DNA from: Sinotaia quadrata
Taxonomy: Eukaryota; Mollusca; Gastropoda; Architaenioglossa; Viviparidae
NCBI GenBank assembly: GCA_028829895.1
Contig: CM054179.1
Span: 72,925,663-72,989,662 of the forward strand
Reading direction: 5' to 3'
DNA length: 64,000 bases
The position numbers and the translations under genes are program-made. Each line of letters starts with the position of its first letter. Position 1 is the first letter of the stretch. Positions 1-13,232 of the stretch are shown here, piece by piece. Under the pieces are notes generated by a model. The model had not been told where the DNA came from and searched no databases. It worked only from the letters and a program-made list of their open reading frames with translations.

Positions 1-512
1 TAAAACGAGAGAGAGAGAGAGAGACGTAAATGATCTTACTACTAGTATGTTTTTGTCCCGACAATACAGATATATGCGGATTTTTGCAAACTTTTTTTTA
101 ATTATCATGCATTTTATGGATTATTGTTTGCTATTTATTATTAGTTTTAAAGTAGGTTGTTCGTGGATTTTAAATAAACATGTTATAGTGCGTCATCATG
201 CTTGTATAAATAAGATATTAATACTACGGCGTTCCATCGTTGGCTTCTTTATCTATGCCATGAATAGTCACACGTACGCACGCACGCACGTGCAATGTCT
301 TACAAAAAAGTGTGTGTGTGTGCGCGCGCGTTTTATTTGTGTATAGCTGTGTTTTGTTTGTTTGTGTGTGTAAGGGGGGGGGGGGGCGGTTCCTTGTTGC
401 TTAATGATTTTGAATTTGTCTTCATTTTTACTTTTCAATTGTAGATCAGTTTTGGGGTGGGGGTGGGAGGAGGGGAGAACTAGTATAACGATTTGTCCTT
501 TTATTCAGAAAC
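1..512. other. Gene-free stretch, low complexity
   Basis: A GA-dinucleotide run lies at 8-25, short TG and CG runs near 310-375, and a G homopolymer near 374-386. Open frames here are short and dominated by these runs. I see no coding signal. Confidence 0.5.
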
Positions 513-784
513 CGATGAACTTCCTATATTTCGATAGTAGTGTATCTAACTAATTTACATAAATTATGCTTAAAGAAAACTGATGAACTTCCTATATTTC
601 GATAGTAGTGTATCTAACTAATTTACATAAATTATGCTTAAAGAAAACTGATGAACTTACTATATTTCGATAGTAGTGTATCTAACTAATTTACATAAAT
701 TATGCTTAAAGAAAACTGATGAACTTACTATATTTCGATAGTAGTGTATCTAACTAATTTACATAAATTATGCTTAAAGAAAAC
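513..784. repeat. Minisatellite, 68-bp unit x 4
   Basis: Four nearly identical 68-bp units start at 513, 581, 649 and 717. Each begins near 'gatgaacttcctatatttcg' and ends in 'cttaaagaaaa'. The units differ by only a few bases, for example cttcc against cttac, so the array is recent. No coding role is apparent. Confidence 0.95.
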
Positions 785-3679
785 ATCATTACGCGCGCGT
801 GATACAAGGTTTTTTGTTTGTTTGTTTGTTTGTTTGTTTGTTTTTGTTTTGTTTTCGGGAGAATTTTATATTTTTAACTGTTTGCCTATACAAATCAATT
901 CACTTAGTCATTACAATGATTTAATTTTAATACAAATAATCACCGATGAAATAAAATAAAGATACGGATGGGGGCGGGGGTAGATTTCTTTTGGCTTCAA
1001 AAGATGTACAGAATTTTAAATCTTAACTAATTAATTAGTACTATGTCTATAATTTCAGCACACATATCTTCTCTTTTTCTTTAAAAACAAAACAAGAACA
1101 CAATATTCATTCACGTTATTATCGTCGAAAGTGATTTACAAATAAAAACAACAACATATGTAAACTAAACAACAACACGTGCTGTGCGTAAATAGGTTTT
1201 ATGAATGAACATTCTAGAATGATTATATTTAAATTCTTAAGGGCAATATTATGGTACAAAGAAACGAATATGAGCAACTGTTTAATAACTCTATTAGTTG
1301 ATCCATCAGTCCATATCATTTCATCATCATCATCGTCGTCGTCGTCGACGTCAACATCAACATCTCTCTTCCAATTTTGTTCATAGTGTACGATGTTCCC
1401 GACCACGTGATCAATTTTAACTTTATATGGTAGACAAAGTAAATTAACACAGGGATCAATGGTAACTCTGTCTTGGCTGACAAATGTCCCTGTCGACAAT
1501 AATAACATTTTCCATTTTCAAATATTCCGACTGGTTAACTGCTTTTAGACAAAAATTACCTAACGCGTGCTTGGGGTAATTTTGCGTAGTTCCAACCAAT
1601 GTTCCCCTCAAGGACGCGCAGCAGTTTCAAAATTCCGCGTACAAATTTTGGTAGCAAAATAAAACAACCGCCAGTTCCGCGCACACAGGAAAAATAATAG
1701 AGAGAACGTTGGTTCCTCCAACGCCTGTCCACCAAATAGTTCATACTTTAAACACTTTCCTTCGTCTTCTTCACTCTTGGGTAAGTGATGGGGTTGCTGG
1801 GGTTGGTGGTATCACAAATGTTATTTTTGTATTAACTTCATAATTTATTTAGAGTTAATTCTTTCTTTGGGGAAATTGTGCCACTGTAGTGGCCACCGGT
1901 CGAACCTTTCGTGTTTTTTTCAACTGTCAATACAAGGGATCTCTATCTGTGGGCGGCTAATAGTGTATGGGGTCCGGTTTATCGTTCCATCCGACCCATG
2001 CCTACGACCGTCACTTGGTGGTCAGGAACTGGGGTGTGGTGGGGAGTTCAGGATCGCCTGTAAGTTCACACGGAGATCCAGTTGGAGGTGGAGAGGGGTA
2101 GTGGAAAGCTTTACTTAATTTATTGGGACCACTTCCGGCCTACGCCGATTTCGAAAGCAGGCAATTTATAGAGGCCAGTGTCCTACTTTCTGCGCTGCCG
2201 CGTGTCCTTGCAAGTGATGGTAATACGACAGAAAATGTTATCTTCAAGGGGTAATCCTCCTACCTCTAGTGCCACTTGTGTGCACTAGCGCCCATCGAGA
2301 TATCGAATGACGAGTGGGGGGGAAAAACGACAAATATTTTAAACTGACTGAATGGTCTGGCCGAAACGCGCGCACATACTCTCTCGCTCTCTCTCATACT
2401 CGCTTGCTTACACATTCTCTCTCTCACACACACACACAAACACAATACTATGCTTCTCAAAGCTAACTAATTAAATTGATTAAATAACTCCACTGCACTT
2501 CATCTTCCATAGGCCAATGGCGGCGTGGCAGTCCAAGCGGGAACAGATGTGAGATGGATCGAGGTGAAGTGGTGGAATTTTTCAAATCGTCTCGTTCGCA
2601 CTTCGGTTCTTTTGCGCGCCGCCGTTTTTTTTTCCCCGGTGCTGGAGCGTGGCACGGTGTCATTAGCTCGCGTCACGCACACATAACTGACAGTTTTGCT
2701 CGCTCTCTCTTTATCTCTCTCGCCTTCGCCTCCACCTCCCATAACACAGCACACTATCCACCCTTAACTTTCACCTCGGTGACCTTGAAATCGTTTGTAT
2801 TGCGGGAGATAAGTTTTCGTTTGGCTCGCCGCATTTCAAACCAACTTCCTACTTTTCTTGCCTGTGAGCCTGTTTATTAAAAATTATATTTTCATTTTGC
2901 GGGGTTTGCGATTTTGTCTTGCTGAACAATATTTTCCGTTAAAATTAATTTTTATATAAGCATTAAACACACACACCAAAACCCACACATTGTCTGATGA
3001 CCAGCCTTGTTTTTATTTCTTTGTTTTATTTAATCTGAGGGTTGAGTGTCTTTAACAGATTTATTTTAATCTTTGATTTATTAAGTTGCCGTTGTATTTT
3101 ATGTGTGCTGTTATTTTTTTAATTTTTGTCTTATTATTTTTTTTCTCGTTGTTTTATGTGAATTTACACAGTTTTGTCGACTTTTCAAAAAATGTATTTT
3201 CTTACTTATCTTTTCTCTTTCTGGTGCTTTGTATTATTTTATGCTAGTTATTAATAAATGTGTTCCTTTTGTATTGTTGTTGTGCTGGCTGTTTTGTATT
3301 CGTTTATTTCTTTATTTTGTCTGATTCATTTGTTTCTGTTAAACATGAGTTCAGTTTTGTTTCGTTTCAATTTTAAATATCATACAACATTCACATTTTC
3401 CAGATTCATCAAATGTCATATTCTTATCTTCTCTCTTCTAAGTAGGTATATCACTGGGTACACGATGGACTTCCACCGTGCGCAAAATGTCGCCTAAGGG
3501 GAAAAAAAAGTATTGACTCTATTGCGTGGGAGGGCTAAAAACAGGGTTGCCACTGTGCACGCGCCAGCCAGCGTAAGTGTTTAACGGTATCCTTCTCCTG
3601 GTACACTGCCAGTGGCATTCCTATGGAGCAGGTCACTCTAGATAGATACCCTCTTAGCCAGATTATCGTTAGTGTCAAG
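785..3679. other. Gene-free stretch with microsatellites
   Basis: Contents are a (TTTG)n run at 811-856, a trinucleotide (TCA/TCG)n tract at about 1317-1364, CT/CA runs at about 2380-2450, and a T-rich stretch at 3100-3350. The block at 1560-2120 is richer in GC but has only short frames without a family match. I could not define any gene. Confidence 0.4.
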
Positions 3680-3838
3680 CAGGGCCGTCTTAATAGCATT
3701 ATAGGCCCATGGGCAAAGCAGTGCACTGGGACCCCTACCTACACAACTCCTCACAGGAATAAAATATAGTATTTATTAGCCTATGCTCCTAAGGCCCCGG
3801 GCAATTGCCCAGCGTGCTCATGCGTAAGGGCGGCACTG
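3680..3838. mobile_element. hAT-like MITE (non-autonomous DNA transposon)
   Basis: A 159-bp element has imperfect terminal inverted repeats. It begins CAGGGCCGTCTTA, and the reverse complement of its end is CAGTGCCGCCCTTA. Flanking octamers 3672-3679 (gtgtcaag) and 3839-3846 (atgtccag) match at six of eight positions, as expected for an aged 8-bp target duplication. CAG-starting GC-rich termini with 8-bp duplications are typical of hAT elements. There is no room for a transposase, so it would have to be mobilised in trans. The inside is GC-rich ('aggccccgggcaattgccca'). Confidence 0.75.
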
Positions 3839-3846
3839 ATGTCCAG

Positions 3847-5311
3847 TCTCGGTTAATAACTCAAGAAAAGTTAAAAGTGCGAGAGATGAAGAGAGCGAGA
3901 GTAAAAGTGAGAGAGAGAAAGAGAGAGAAAATCAATCTACGATGTATGTTTGCGCACGCACATACACATACATTAGCAAACACACACACATTAATATTAA
4001 CGCACACACATTAGTATACACAGACATACATTAACACACATACACACATTAATTAATATACACACTTTAATACATGCACACACACACACACACACATTAA
4101 TACAAGAGCGAGAGAGAAAATAAGAAATGGAAAAGATTGAGAAGACAGGCAAAAAAATATACGATGTGCCTGCATACACACACGTGCACACATTTGCGCC
4201 TTGAGAGAAAGAGAGAACTTGAGTGAGAGAGAGTGAGAAAAACACAGAGAATGAGTTAATTAACAGATCTACGGGTCGCACACCTGCACTGTTTAATTTA
4301 AAGGGAGATAACTTGAAGCTGAGTAGATTCACTGTTGGATTGACATGCACACCTATTGCATAACGCTGAGACGCAACTCTCCATCTTAAGGTGACGCGAA
4401 CAGTGATAGATCCAGTTAATGGGAGGCTCACATTCAAGTGTCAGGCCTCTTGTTGTTGCTACTACGTGAAACTACTAATGATAATCTCAAATGACAGCCA
4501 TACAGCCCTGATTTCCTTCGCTTGCAGTGGGGCAGGTATTTTTTTGTTGTCTGTAGGCAGCAAAGACAGGGCAGACGACTGGCTTGACCGTTACAAGCCT
4601 TTACCGTTCTTTAGACCTGTCACTCAAGTGTCATTACCCGGATCAATAGCAGTCATAACGACCTGAGGTGGTGGTAGTTGTAAGGGAGGGGATGCAACTC
4701 CCCACCCAATCTATCTCTCTGACCAACCCACAATCACTGCACCTTTACATACAGATAAATACGAATGTGTTCTAGTGTCCGTGTGTCTGTCAGTGTGTTT
4801 GATTGTCGCGCACGTTTGTGTATTAACTTAATTTATTGTTTTTTCCCTTTGATATATTAATATTTAGTGTGATATTTCTGATTGATAAAGCTGTATTTTA
4901 CTGAAATATTACATTTTCTACCATTACTAATTTACCTATTAGTGTTCGTTTTTAAATTTAAATGATAAATGTAAGTTAACTGATGTATTATTATATTATT
5001 AAATATTTTTATAAATACAAATAAACATATTAAATACAGCTTCCGTTCGTCAGGACGATGCTAAATCCTGAACATGACGTAAAACTTGATAAAAGTAAGT
5101 AGATTCTATAAAAGTAGTTTGATAGGTTGTCTGTAGTTTAATGCAAACAACATTGGTTGTCTCTCAATGAACATCATTCAGTAGTTGTACAACTTGGTAT
5201 GTATGTTTGACAAAACAACCTAAATATAGGCAATTCTAAAATTTAAAAGTATTTAATTATTGATATATTTATTTGTCGTATTCTTCGAACAACATAAATT
5301 CGCGCGCGTGT
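3847..5311. other. Gene-free stretch with cryptic CA and GA repeats
   Basis: GA-rich sequence at 3880-3930 and imperfect (CA)n at 3956-4100 are followed by AT-rich unique sequence. No exon-like frame was recognised. Confidence 0.4.
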
Positions 5312-5344
5312 GTATGTATGTATGTTTGTGTGTGTGTGATGTGT

Positions 5345-5404
<60 letters not shown>
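5312..5404. repeat. (TG)n microsatellite
   Basis: An almost pure TG tract with a TATG preface. The open frames across it on both strands (Cys-Val and Thr-His runs) are artefacts of the dinucleotide. Confidence 0.95.
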
Positions 5405-5405
<1 letters not shown>

Positions 5406-6699
5406 CTCTGGTGCTACATTGGTGGTTTTTTGTTTTAGTGTTGTCTAAGCAAGAAAAATATTCAAATAAAATATATACACACCTAAACACACACACACAC
5501 ACTACAGCAAACAAACAAAAATACGACAGAACAATTAACATCAAAATATTAACAACTATGAAACAACAAAATATAAACACAACAGTAAAACATCACCAAC
5601 ACACCTAACCATAATAAGTGGGAGATTGGGTTTAAATGGCAGAAAGAAGAAATAACTCAACAGTTCGCATAGATAAAAGCAGCTAAAACAGCCATTAATA
5701 TGTTCTTTAATATATTTTGATGTTATTAAAAATTTTATAAGTACATTACTTTCAAGTTTATTTTCAGTGACAAAGGAACGCACTCCACTCTTACTGACTT
5801 ATTTGATGGGCCGAAACAAGTATTGTTAGACGAAGATACTTAAAATGTTTACAGAATCAATACACTCGCGCGCGCACAGAAACAAACACACTGCCAAACG
5901 TAAACATACATACAACACGTGCACAAATATTACGGCTTATAAAGAAAAATCACACACAAGATACCTCTGCTTTGAAAGAAATACTTTTATCAGTTATCCG
6001 ACAAAAATTGTATTTATTTGTTGAGTGTTTCATACACATTTTTAAGCACACGTTTATTTACGTTTTGAACTCACACAGTTGAACGCGCACTCGTGGCGCG
6101 TGTGCAAATTGCGTCATCGGAACTCTCGACGACAATTGGCTATTGTCTCCCTGGGGGAGGATGACACTAATCGCTCTGACCTTTCTTGCTAGGGGAGACA
6201 ACTGCCCAAACTGACAAGGTTCGATTTATTAGGTGCGTTAATTATACGTGCTCCAACAGACTCCCAAACTACTAGTTTCTGGACCATTAAAAGGCTAATC
6301 AGGCGTTCAGTTAGATTCAGCTTTAATGGACGCGAGTCCAAACCTGACAGAAGGCGGGGCACAGATTATCTCTCTTTAGTTTGTACTGTAGCAGAATGAG
6401 GTCATAGGTAGTAACCTTTTATTTCAGTTCGTGCAAACCAGCTAATTGAGTCTAAGTACATGAATGTCATTTCAGCAGGATTTTTTTCTGTCGCATATTT
6501 TTCTTGCATACTATATTAGAATTTTTCAACTCCAGAAAATAAGCACATTGCTCTATGTAGCTTATAACATTAAATTATACAGTGTCGATATATTTATAGC
6601 AACTTACCTTTGATCTTTTGTGTAATGAATTTTTTAAAAGTACTTTTATATTTAAAAATACATTAATTTGAGTTTCTCTCATCTCTCAACTTGCTTTAC
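5405..6699. other. Gene-free AT-rich stretch
   Basis: Mostly unique AT-rich sequence. The part at 6080-6400 is more GC-balanced but has no frame of note. I see nothing to annotate. Confidence 0.4.
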
Positions 6700-6702
6700 T
6701 CA

Positions 6703-6792
<90 letters not shown>
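6700..6792. repeat. Compound (CT)n(CA)n microsatellite
   Basis: A (CT)n run passes into a pure (CA)n run of about 36 units from 6721 to 6792. Confidence 0.95.
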
Positions 6793-6793
<1 letters not shown>

Positions 6794-7104
6794 AATATTT
6801 TCTTTCTTTTTTCCCTTTAATTTTTCTGCCACTTGTCAACATTGCTGCTTTATTATTTCAGAAGAACGTGATATTGTGTTATTTTCATTTCACTCTTTCA
6901 ATCAATTTCATATCGTCTTTCTTTCTCGGCCCTCTCCTTCCCCAAACCTCGGCCCTCGCCCACCTACCCCCCTCGTTTCACGTAGGCATTCTCATCACAA
7001 TTTCATTATTAAGGCTTATCGGTATCAGGTTGCAGGTGTCCTTGGTCCATTAGCGCGAGCTAAGTGTCATCTGGGTCCCGTTAAGACACATTTCTCCCAA
7101 TTGT

Positions 7105-7206
7105 TCGGGAAAAAAGTCACAGGAAAGAAGTCACGTGAAAAAAGTCACAAGTTTTGCTAGGGAAAAAGTCAGAGGAAAGAAAGTCACAGGAGGAAAAGTC
7201 ACAGAA
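7105..7206. repeat. Short degenerate tandem repeat (aaagtcacagga)
   Basis: Six or so degenerate units of about 12-20 bp share 'aaagtcacaggaaa'. Spacing is irregular. No function is evident. Confidence 0.8.
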
Positions 7207-8289
7207 AAAATATGTATAAATCTGACGTGTTATCACTAAACAAGTACACATTTACACATCTAAGCAAGTATGAGTATCACATAAATAAATTAAATTTAAA
7301 ACATAATTTTGCGTTCTTTTCATATCACGAGAAAAATCACATAACAAACTCCTATTAGTTTAAAATGTTTACTACATGCAATAATTCTGGGAACTAAATA
7401 AACCAAACATAAAATTAGACTAATGCAATCATATGGTTATAGCAGTCAAAGTAATATAAACATGTTTAGATAGTTTGTATGGTAGGTGAGTTTTATCAAT
7501 ATTGCATGCCACCGTTCATATTTATAGTTTATTAGAATTTACAGATATGCTGACCGTTTTGATCAATTCATACCATATTTAAACTGTATAATCGCCGACT
7601 AGTACAAGAACTATTAGAACACTATTAATATTAAAGCTAATAAAGTTCTTGTCTCGGTCTTCACGTTATCTATCCACTGATTCATTCATTCCTTTCACTG
7701 ATCACTTCCGTTGGGTTTACAAAAACTTTGTTGAACAGGGAAACTACACCAGCACTGAAACAGTCGCTCCTACCATTGGGATAGTTAGTTCTCAAACTTG
7801 TATAGTTAGCTCTCTCCCAATCCTCTGTGAGTTTTAAACGACGACACTAACCACTGCTTAAATATATATTATTAACGCTTTCAGACTCGTGACGTTTACG
7901 ACTGTTACATTTAAAGATTGATTTTATTCACTTCTATGTGTGTTACATTAATCTAAATAAACGAAATACTTAAAATATTTAATCACAATAATATATAAAG
8001 CAAATTAATAAAACCGAAACTGCTTAAAACAATACAGATGACCATTGAAAATTATTCAAAGGATTGTGTACGCTGTTGTAAAATATATTCATGCGTATTT
8101 CCTTATTATTTTTGTAAAAATCAGCATAATTCTGCGAGTTTTACACTAGCCATTCATCGGAATTTGAAATCAAAACATGACGTTATCGCTGTTATTCCCC
8201 CCACCCATCCACACACACACACCATCTCTTACAACCGTCAAGCACAATGGCGTGGTACAGAATAGACTAGGAACAAAACTATAACGTTA
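7207..8289. other. Gene-free AT-rich stretch
   Basis: AT-rich unique sequence. A few short frames (for example 7649-7837 on plus) show no motif or splice context that would support an exon. Confidence 0.4.
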
Positions 8290-8770
8290 CAGAAGCACTG
8301 TAGGAACCGACGGCGCTGGCAGCAAGAATATAGATTAGCACACATGACAAACTCACATTCTCGCAGATCAAATTAACCGTAAAGCCCTGCTCTCGGAAAA
8401 GGCAGAAGACTCGCACAGATCAGACGGTTCTTCACAAACCGACCCTCCCTACCACTCCCCCGCACGCCAGTCGAGAGCAAAGTGTGGGAATTTAGAGTGA
8501 AAATCTCTATCGGAATAGCGCTGCAACACTGACTCGGTAGTACAGTCGCTGCTGGCTGGCACGCTTTACTGCGCGTTTCTTACTTCGGTGTTTGATAAAG
8601 TTTCACTTGCGATATTGCTGCCAGCGCAAGAAGCGAACGACACACGCGCACGCGAGAGGATGCACCTGCCGCCTGACACAGGCGTGATGCTGTGTGACAC
8701 TTAGCGTTACGCCGCGCGCGCGCGCCCATGACAGCGCGCGGCAAGAAACAACCTCACGACGTCCGCTAAA
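8290..8770. promoter_or_regulatory. CpG-rich, promoter-like segment
   Basis: This patch is clearly richer in GC and CpG than its surroundings, including runs of CG at 8711-8742. Within it, GCCGCGCGC (8711-8719) and GCGCGCGGC (8734-8742) are inverted repeats around a short loop. In an AT-rich genome such a patch often marks an unmethylated promoter or a first exon. No start codon with a convincing downstream splice donor could be fixed, so the call rests on composition only. It could also be a fragment of a GC-rich mobile element. Confidence 0.3.
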
Positions 8771-10087
8771 AACCCTCTTTTCCTTTCAGCGTTATAACAG
8801 CCCATCGAATGAAAAGTATGTTGATAAGAAGAAACAATTGCGGGCAGCAAACGCAGTTGAACCTCTCGCTGTAATAATTCTGTCAAGCACATATATGTTC
8901 GGTACATTAAACCTGAGATGACAAGTGGCTTTTAAAAAACGAACATGTTAATGAAGCACCGGAGAAGCTAGCTGTTTTCCTGTGAAACCCCTTGACAACG
9001 GAATACAGGTAGATATTAGATAGTCATTTAGAAAAATTTTGTGACCTGTAACTGCAAAGTTTTCTGCGACTGTCACCTGTTAACAGGTAAGCGAGTCGTT
9101 TATATATGAAGATCAGTCTTACAAGATATTAGATGCTAAAGGTTGAAGCAGGACGATTTTGTTATAGGTGAGATGAATATTTCAATAGATAATTCTAATA
9201 GTTCAGGAGCACTCGCAAAACTCAGGTATGTTTCCACGCCTTCTGTGGTGAGACACGTTAACAACCGAACCCGTTAAATAGGTCAGCTTTAGGCCTACTT
9301 TTCTACTTCTGTTCTCTGCTCCCCAACAAAGGAGTTATCTTTTCCTTTCGTGCTGGCTGCTATCTGCTATTAGACACTTACAAAAATAATTGACAATGTT
9401 TTATTGGCGCTGCGAACACAGTGGGTTTAGAGGGATGCAAGAAACAGCCACGAGAGGGTTTGAAACTCCCCAAAACCGGTTTCTGATGGCGGCATACGTC
9501 CTAACAAAAAAGAAAAAAGACAATAACAAACTTCCAACACAGACTACAGTTCGCCAGACCGGCTACCGATGGCGGACACAATAAAATTCTGCACGCCTCA
9601 ACCCAACTGTGACAAGTCGCACGGCGTGATGGTCAACCACCCCTAGGTGATTGAAAATTTGACAATCACAACACGCTAGTTGAATCTGTTGCTTCTTGTT
9701 TCATCATTACCTTCAAGACTTTGTGTTTAAATATCACTATTATTCTAGCTAATAAATAGATATTGTTCTGCTTATAATTCTGTAATAAACTGTTCTCAAG
9801 AACACCGCCTACTGATTGTTTCAGTTATGAGTAAATGATACACAACTATTCAAACGTACTAAGACACCAGTTCTTATAACGTAATACACGTCATAAAGTT
9901 TATGCGAACCCATAACAATGACGTCACTCAGTTGCACAGTAAATGAGGTTCGTCAGCAAACTGGAATTAAAATATATTTGTGTGTTTCATTAAAAGAATA
10001 TATATCATCCTTTATACAAAACTGTAAACAATAACTAATTATAATATAAGTAGTTCTGTAATCGGTAACAATGTTAACACGAATTAC

Positions 10088-10089
<2 letters not shown>
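8771..10089. other. Gene-free stretch
   Basis: Unique sequence of mixed composition. Two short related stretches, 'accggtttctgatggcggca' near 9475 and 'accggctaccgatggcggac' near 9558, suggest a decayed repeat. No exon was recognised. Confidence 0.4.

Positions 10090-10155
<66 letters not shown>
10090..10155. repeat. (CT)n microsatellite
   Basis: A pure CT dinucleotide tract of about 33 units. Confidence 0.95.
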
Positions 10156-10167
<12 letters not shown>

Positions 10168-10726
10168 TTATGTGTTTGGTCTTAAAACGGAAATATGTTT
10201 AATGTTCATATAGAAACCTGCAAATATTTCATTATTGTAAAATAAAGTTTTGAGTAAAGTCCTTTAATTAGAAAATACAAACTTGCACTCTATATTTTAA
10301 CAATATTGTATTTAATCCTAAAGCAATGTTGTAAGCACTGACTAATGCATGTGGTGCTATAATTATATGTTAATGCATATAACTTTCATATTTCTATGAA
10401 AGTAAAGTACCTATGCACGGTTCTATATAAGGTAATTCTGTACCAAAATGTAAGCTCTTATATTCATAATGGTGCACTGGGTCGTAAAATAAGATTATAA
10501 GGTAACATATGTACATGTTATAGTTCTACAATAACAAAAGTCACAAGAACTATATTTTCCCTAAAATATTATCGTTAACGTGTTCTAATATATTTGGTCT
10601 ATATTAAATATAATATACTTTCTAATTCTACTAACATTAGCAATAAATTAGAGACGTACTTGCGTATAAACCTCTATTTCAATTTATTACGTAGGACGTA
10701 ACTTTTATATGTGGTCTTTTGTGCAA

Positions 10727-10865
10727 TATTATAAACATAATTGTTAGTAAATATGACCTTATAACTGTATTATAAACATGTGTTAGTAAAAATGACCTTA
10801 TAACTGTATTATAAACATAAGTGTTAGTACATATGATCTTATAAAAATATTATAAACATATATGC
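10727..10865. repeat. Minisatellite, about 41-bp unit x 3.3
   Basis: Units start at 10727, 10768, 10807 and 10848 and share 'tattataaacata' followed by a 'gttagtaaatatgacctta' core. Confidence 0.85.
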
Positions 10866-11114
10866 ATGCGTTTGGTCCTATACAGTATTGAAATCACATT
10901 TAACTTAAATCGTCCCGTCCAGTCATATAGCATTATTGTAAACAGTTCTTAACATAGTCGGCCAAGTAACATGATATACTTTCAACGGCATTGTGATCTT
11001 GTAACAATAAATACTACACGTAGTAATGTTTAAAATCCTATCACAACAATGTGGGTGTGCGCGCGCACACACATATACACAAATGCACGTGTTCCTTCAA
11101 AACTTTACGCGTGT

Positions 11115-11465
11115 GTTGCATCATTCACTACTCACGACTTCACAGTTTTCACCAGTCATTCACTAATCACGACTTGCTTCACAGTTTATATCGGTAATTC
11201 ACTACTCACGACTTGCTTTACAGTTTGTATCAGTTATTCACTACTCACGACTTGCTTTACAGTTTGTATCAGTTATTCACTACTCACTACTTCAAAGTTT
11301 TCATCAGTCATTCACTACTCACGACTTCAAAGTTTTCATCAGTCATTCACTACTCACTACTTCAAAGTTTTCACCAGTCATTCACTACTCACGACTTCAA
11401 AGTTTTCACTAGTCATTCACTACTCACTTCACAGTTTTCATTAGTCATTTACTTCCCACGACTTA
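11115..11465. repeat. Minisatellite, 35-39-bp units x about 9
   Basis: The core is 'cattcactactcacgacttc' followed by 'aagttttcatcag'. Two length classes are interleaved: a 39-bp form with 'ttgctttacagtttgtatca' and a 35-bp form. The serine-rich open frame across it is a by-product. Confidence 0.9.
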
Positions 11466-11877
11466 ATCCACAGTTTACGTCAGAAGAATAATTGCAAATT
11501 TATCTTCTTCATCATTGGGATTTTGTTCAGAAGACAAGACATTTTATATATTTTATAGTACTTACCTTTCAAATCATGATATCGCACCTTGTGTTTACCT
11601 GCAGATCTACTCCTTTCTCCAATCAGACGTTGTCAATTTGTCTGTAAACTTTTTCATTTCCTAGCCAGTCACTAATAATTTACCTGTAGGCCTAATCATT
11701 TTCCCACCCATTCATCAACACCGGAAATATGATTTGCTGTGATTAAACTACCTACCCAATGTACGTCACATCTGCACATTTTCTTTCATCCTGTCTTGCC
11801 TGTATATCTACAATCCCATCTATCGTTCGTTACAGAATAACATACTGGTTAATTGCCGATGTTTTCCAACACATATT

Positions 11878-12130
11878 CATACACATACACACACACACAA
11901 ACACACACATGCACGCACACATGCACACTAATAGTAGCACACACATACACACTAACACACACATACACACGAATACTAACACACATACACACTAATACTT
12001 ACACACACATGCACAGTAATACTAACACATACATACACACTAATATTAGTACACAAATACACACTAATACTAGCACACACATACACGCTAATACTAACAC
12101 ACACAAACTAATACTAGAACACACGTACAA
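11878..12130. repeat. Cryptic (CA)n/'cactaata' array
   Basis: CA dinucleotides are broken at intervals of roughly 20 bp by 'ctaatactaac' motifs, giving a higher-order repeat. Confidence 0.85.
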
Positions 12131-12210
12131 GTGAATGCAAGCGATTTTGCACACTAATACTCTTCAAATGTATTAACCAAGTGATGACGATAGTAATAAT
12201 AATAGTAAAT

Positions 12211-12362
12211 GACAATACTAGCTATTGAATACGAGGTAATATGAGCTATTGAATACGTGACAATACGAGCTATTGAATACGAGGTAATATGAGCTATTGA
12301 ATACGTGACAATACGAGCTATTGAATACGTGACAATACGAGCTATTGAATACGAGGTAATGA
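12211..12362. repeat. Minisatellite, 24-bp unit x 6
   Basis: Alternating units 'gagctattgaatacgtgaca' + atac and 'gagctattgaatacgaggta' + atat. The period is a multiple of three, so a repetitive Ser-Ile-Ala peptide frame runs through it on minus, but nothing flanking supports translation. Confidence 0.92.
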
Positions 12363-13232
12363 ACTCATTCCCTATAGAGTTTACGCACACTCAACCATGC
12401 CCGTCGAGCCCAACATTAAGGAGAGCAATGACCAAGACCAGTCTCTCCTGTAATGCTAGATTAACACTTTATACTACATCCAATCTGCTCCCTATGGTGG
12501 CGGAGTTTGAATAAATGTCGCAGTTCATGTTATACCAGAAAAAAAAAGCACACACAAAATTAAACTCGCATACATAAATAAGTAGGTTTGAGGTAATAAA
12601 GATAAATTAAAGTTACTAAAGTATAATCATGCCAATAAGGACTCAGTTCATGATTAATTATGTACAGCTGTTTTCACTCGATAGTTTATTTTTAAACTAC
12701 TTTTTATCATATTATAAATGGAATCTGTCACTTTATAAACCACATATGTGTGTAAGCTGAGGTATGTATGCGTGCATGTAAACTGGTGTCTGTGAGAGAG
12801 TGCGTGTTAATATGTGTTTGTATGTGAGAGAGAGAGAGAAAGAGGGTTTCCCAACATCCTGTGTTTACTTAAAGACCGAGTGAAATGGAATCTAGGTCAG
12901 CCACAGATAACAAATACATCCGTATGAAATGAGTAATTCCTATTCTTAGAATCAAGACTGCAACCTTTAAACTTTCAGAGATTTGAATAAATGCATTTAT
13001 TTTAGTATTGAAGGTCAATATTTCTTAAATAAATTAGAGCTCTCGTTATTTGCGAGACTTATCACCATAGCAACATAACACGTGACGTCACGATGTGGAT
13101 CTATAATCCGCATACGCTGTCCGACATACTGTCTTGCGGTAAACTCGTGGTTTAAAAAATTAAAATATAATTAATCATTGCATAAACAGCGGACGAACTA
13201 AAAATATTCATTTCCCCACACACACACACACC

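Noticed and set aside
5260..5608. Open frames of Cys-Val or Thr-His repeats at every (TG/CA)n tract
   Set aside because: They are direct translations of dinucleotide repeats on both strands, with no splice or conservation support.
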